Below, in pieces: positions 63,898-64,000 of a stretch of 64,000 nucleotides of DNA. Both the position numbers and the translations under genes were made by a program. The first letter of the stretch is position 1, and every line of letters begins with the position of its first letter. The DNA lies in NCBI RefSeq assembly GCF_004168585.1, contig NZ_PGVH01000043.1:655048-719047 (forward strand), written 5' to 3'. This stretch comes from Shewanella sp. OPT22. GTDB taxonomy: Bacteria > Pseudomonadota > Gammaproteobacteria > Enterobacterales > Shewanellaceae. The notes beneath the pieces are model-generated. The model did not search any database and was not told the origin of the DNA. It saw nothing but the letters and a program-made list of their open reading frames with translations.

Positions 63898-64000
63898 GCG
63901 TATAACGCCCGCCTTAACAGGCAAATTGTGGTTGGCTATAATTTTGGAGCGCAGCGACAAAAGCCAACCAGAATTTGTCCTTGTTTAAGCGCTTGTTAGG
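63898..64000 (-). repeat. attC site 18, running to the window edge
   Basis: Begins CGTATAACGCCCGCCTTAACAGG and ends CTTGTTTAAGCGCTTGTTAGG at the last base. The central GTGGTTGGCTATAATTTTGGAGCGCAGCGAC block is nearly the same as in site 17. The array continues to the right. Confidence 0.85.

Noticed and set aside
54870..64000. CRISPR array
   Set aside because: Repeats are 57-107 bp, palindromic, diverged, and separated by genes; they have integron cores, not short identical repeats with uniform spacers.

Overview
The window looks like the chromosome of a marine gammaproteobacterium close to Shewanellaceae. It is AT-rich. The block suhB / trmJ / cysE / iscRSUA-hscBA-fdx / ndk is the order I know from Shewanella. 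The proteobacterial dedicated sortase regulators (PdsO, PdsR, PdsS) and a chromosomal integron array with Shewanella/Vibrio-like attC sites point the same way. The species cannot be fixed from sequence reading alone.

Layout. 1-6.2 kb is accessory: a partial unknown gene, a periplasmic-type ATP-dependent DNA ligase overlapping a low-molecular-weight phosphatase gene, an ABC-2 exporter pair, a quinone-oxidoreductase-like dehydrogenase, and a kinase-like gene broken by one in-frame stop. 6.2-11.3 kb holds pdsO divergent from pdsR-pdsS-metC, with no sortase or sortase substrate in view. 12.2-16 kb is ppk1-ppx with a PhoB-box-like site. 16-18.3 kb has a GST, a small membrane protein and a Bcr/CflA-type MFS pump. 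18.3-22.4 kb has two UshA-like lipoprotein 5'-nucleotidase genes that share a palindrome upstream. 22.9-28.9 kb is ndk and the complete ISC operon under two abutting IscR boxes.

The iscR-cysE interval (28.9-31.1 kb) is expanded. It holds a tRNA-3'-end-like sequence, a pentapeptide-repeat membrane protein, and two inverted copies of a hairpin-rich repeat around a MITE-like palindromic element. 31.1-36.9 kb is housekeeping: cysE, trmJ, suhB, a DUF6491-like lipoprotein, uraA, an ADP-ribosylglycohydrolase and a DUF2789 gene. 37.1-44.6 kb is an RND efflux operon with one adaptor and two permeases. 44.6-52.8 kb holds an MBL-fold hydrolase, a kinase-like gene, and the comEC-msbA-lpxK-trm112 envelope/competence operon.

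54.9-64.0 kb is the attI-distal end of a chromosomal integron. Eighteen attC or attC-like sites, all in minus orientation, separate small cassettes that mostly encode membrane or secreted proteins. No integrase is in the window; by orientation it should lie beyond the right edge. The attC sites look more degenerate towards the left, array-distal end. One cassette slot holds a truncated IS3-family element cut exactly at an attC core.

How parts may connect: ComEC (DNA uptake), the exported ligase and the integron all bear on acquired DNA, but a link between them is only inference.
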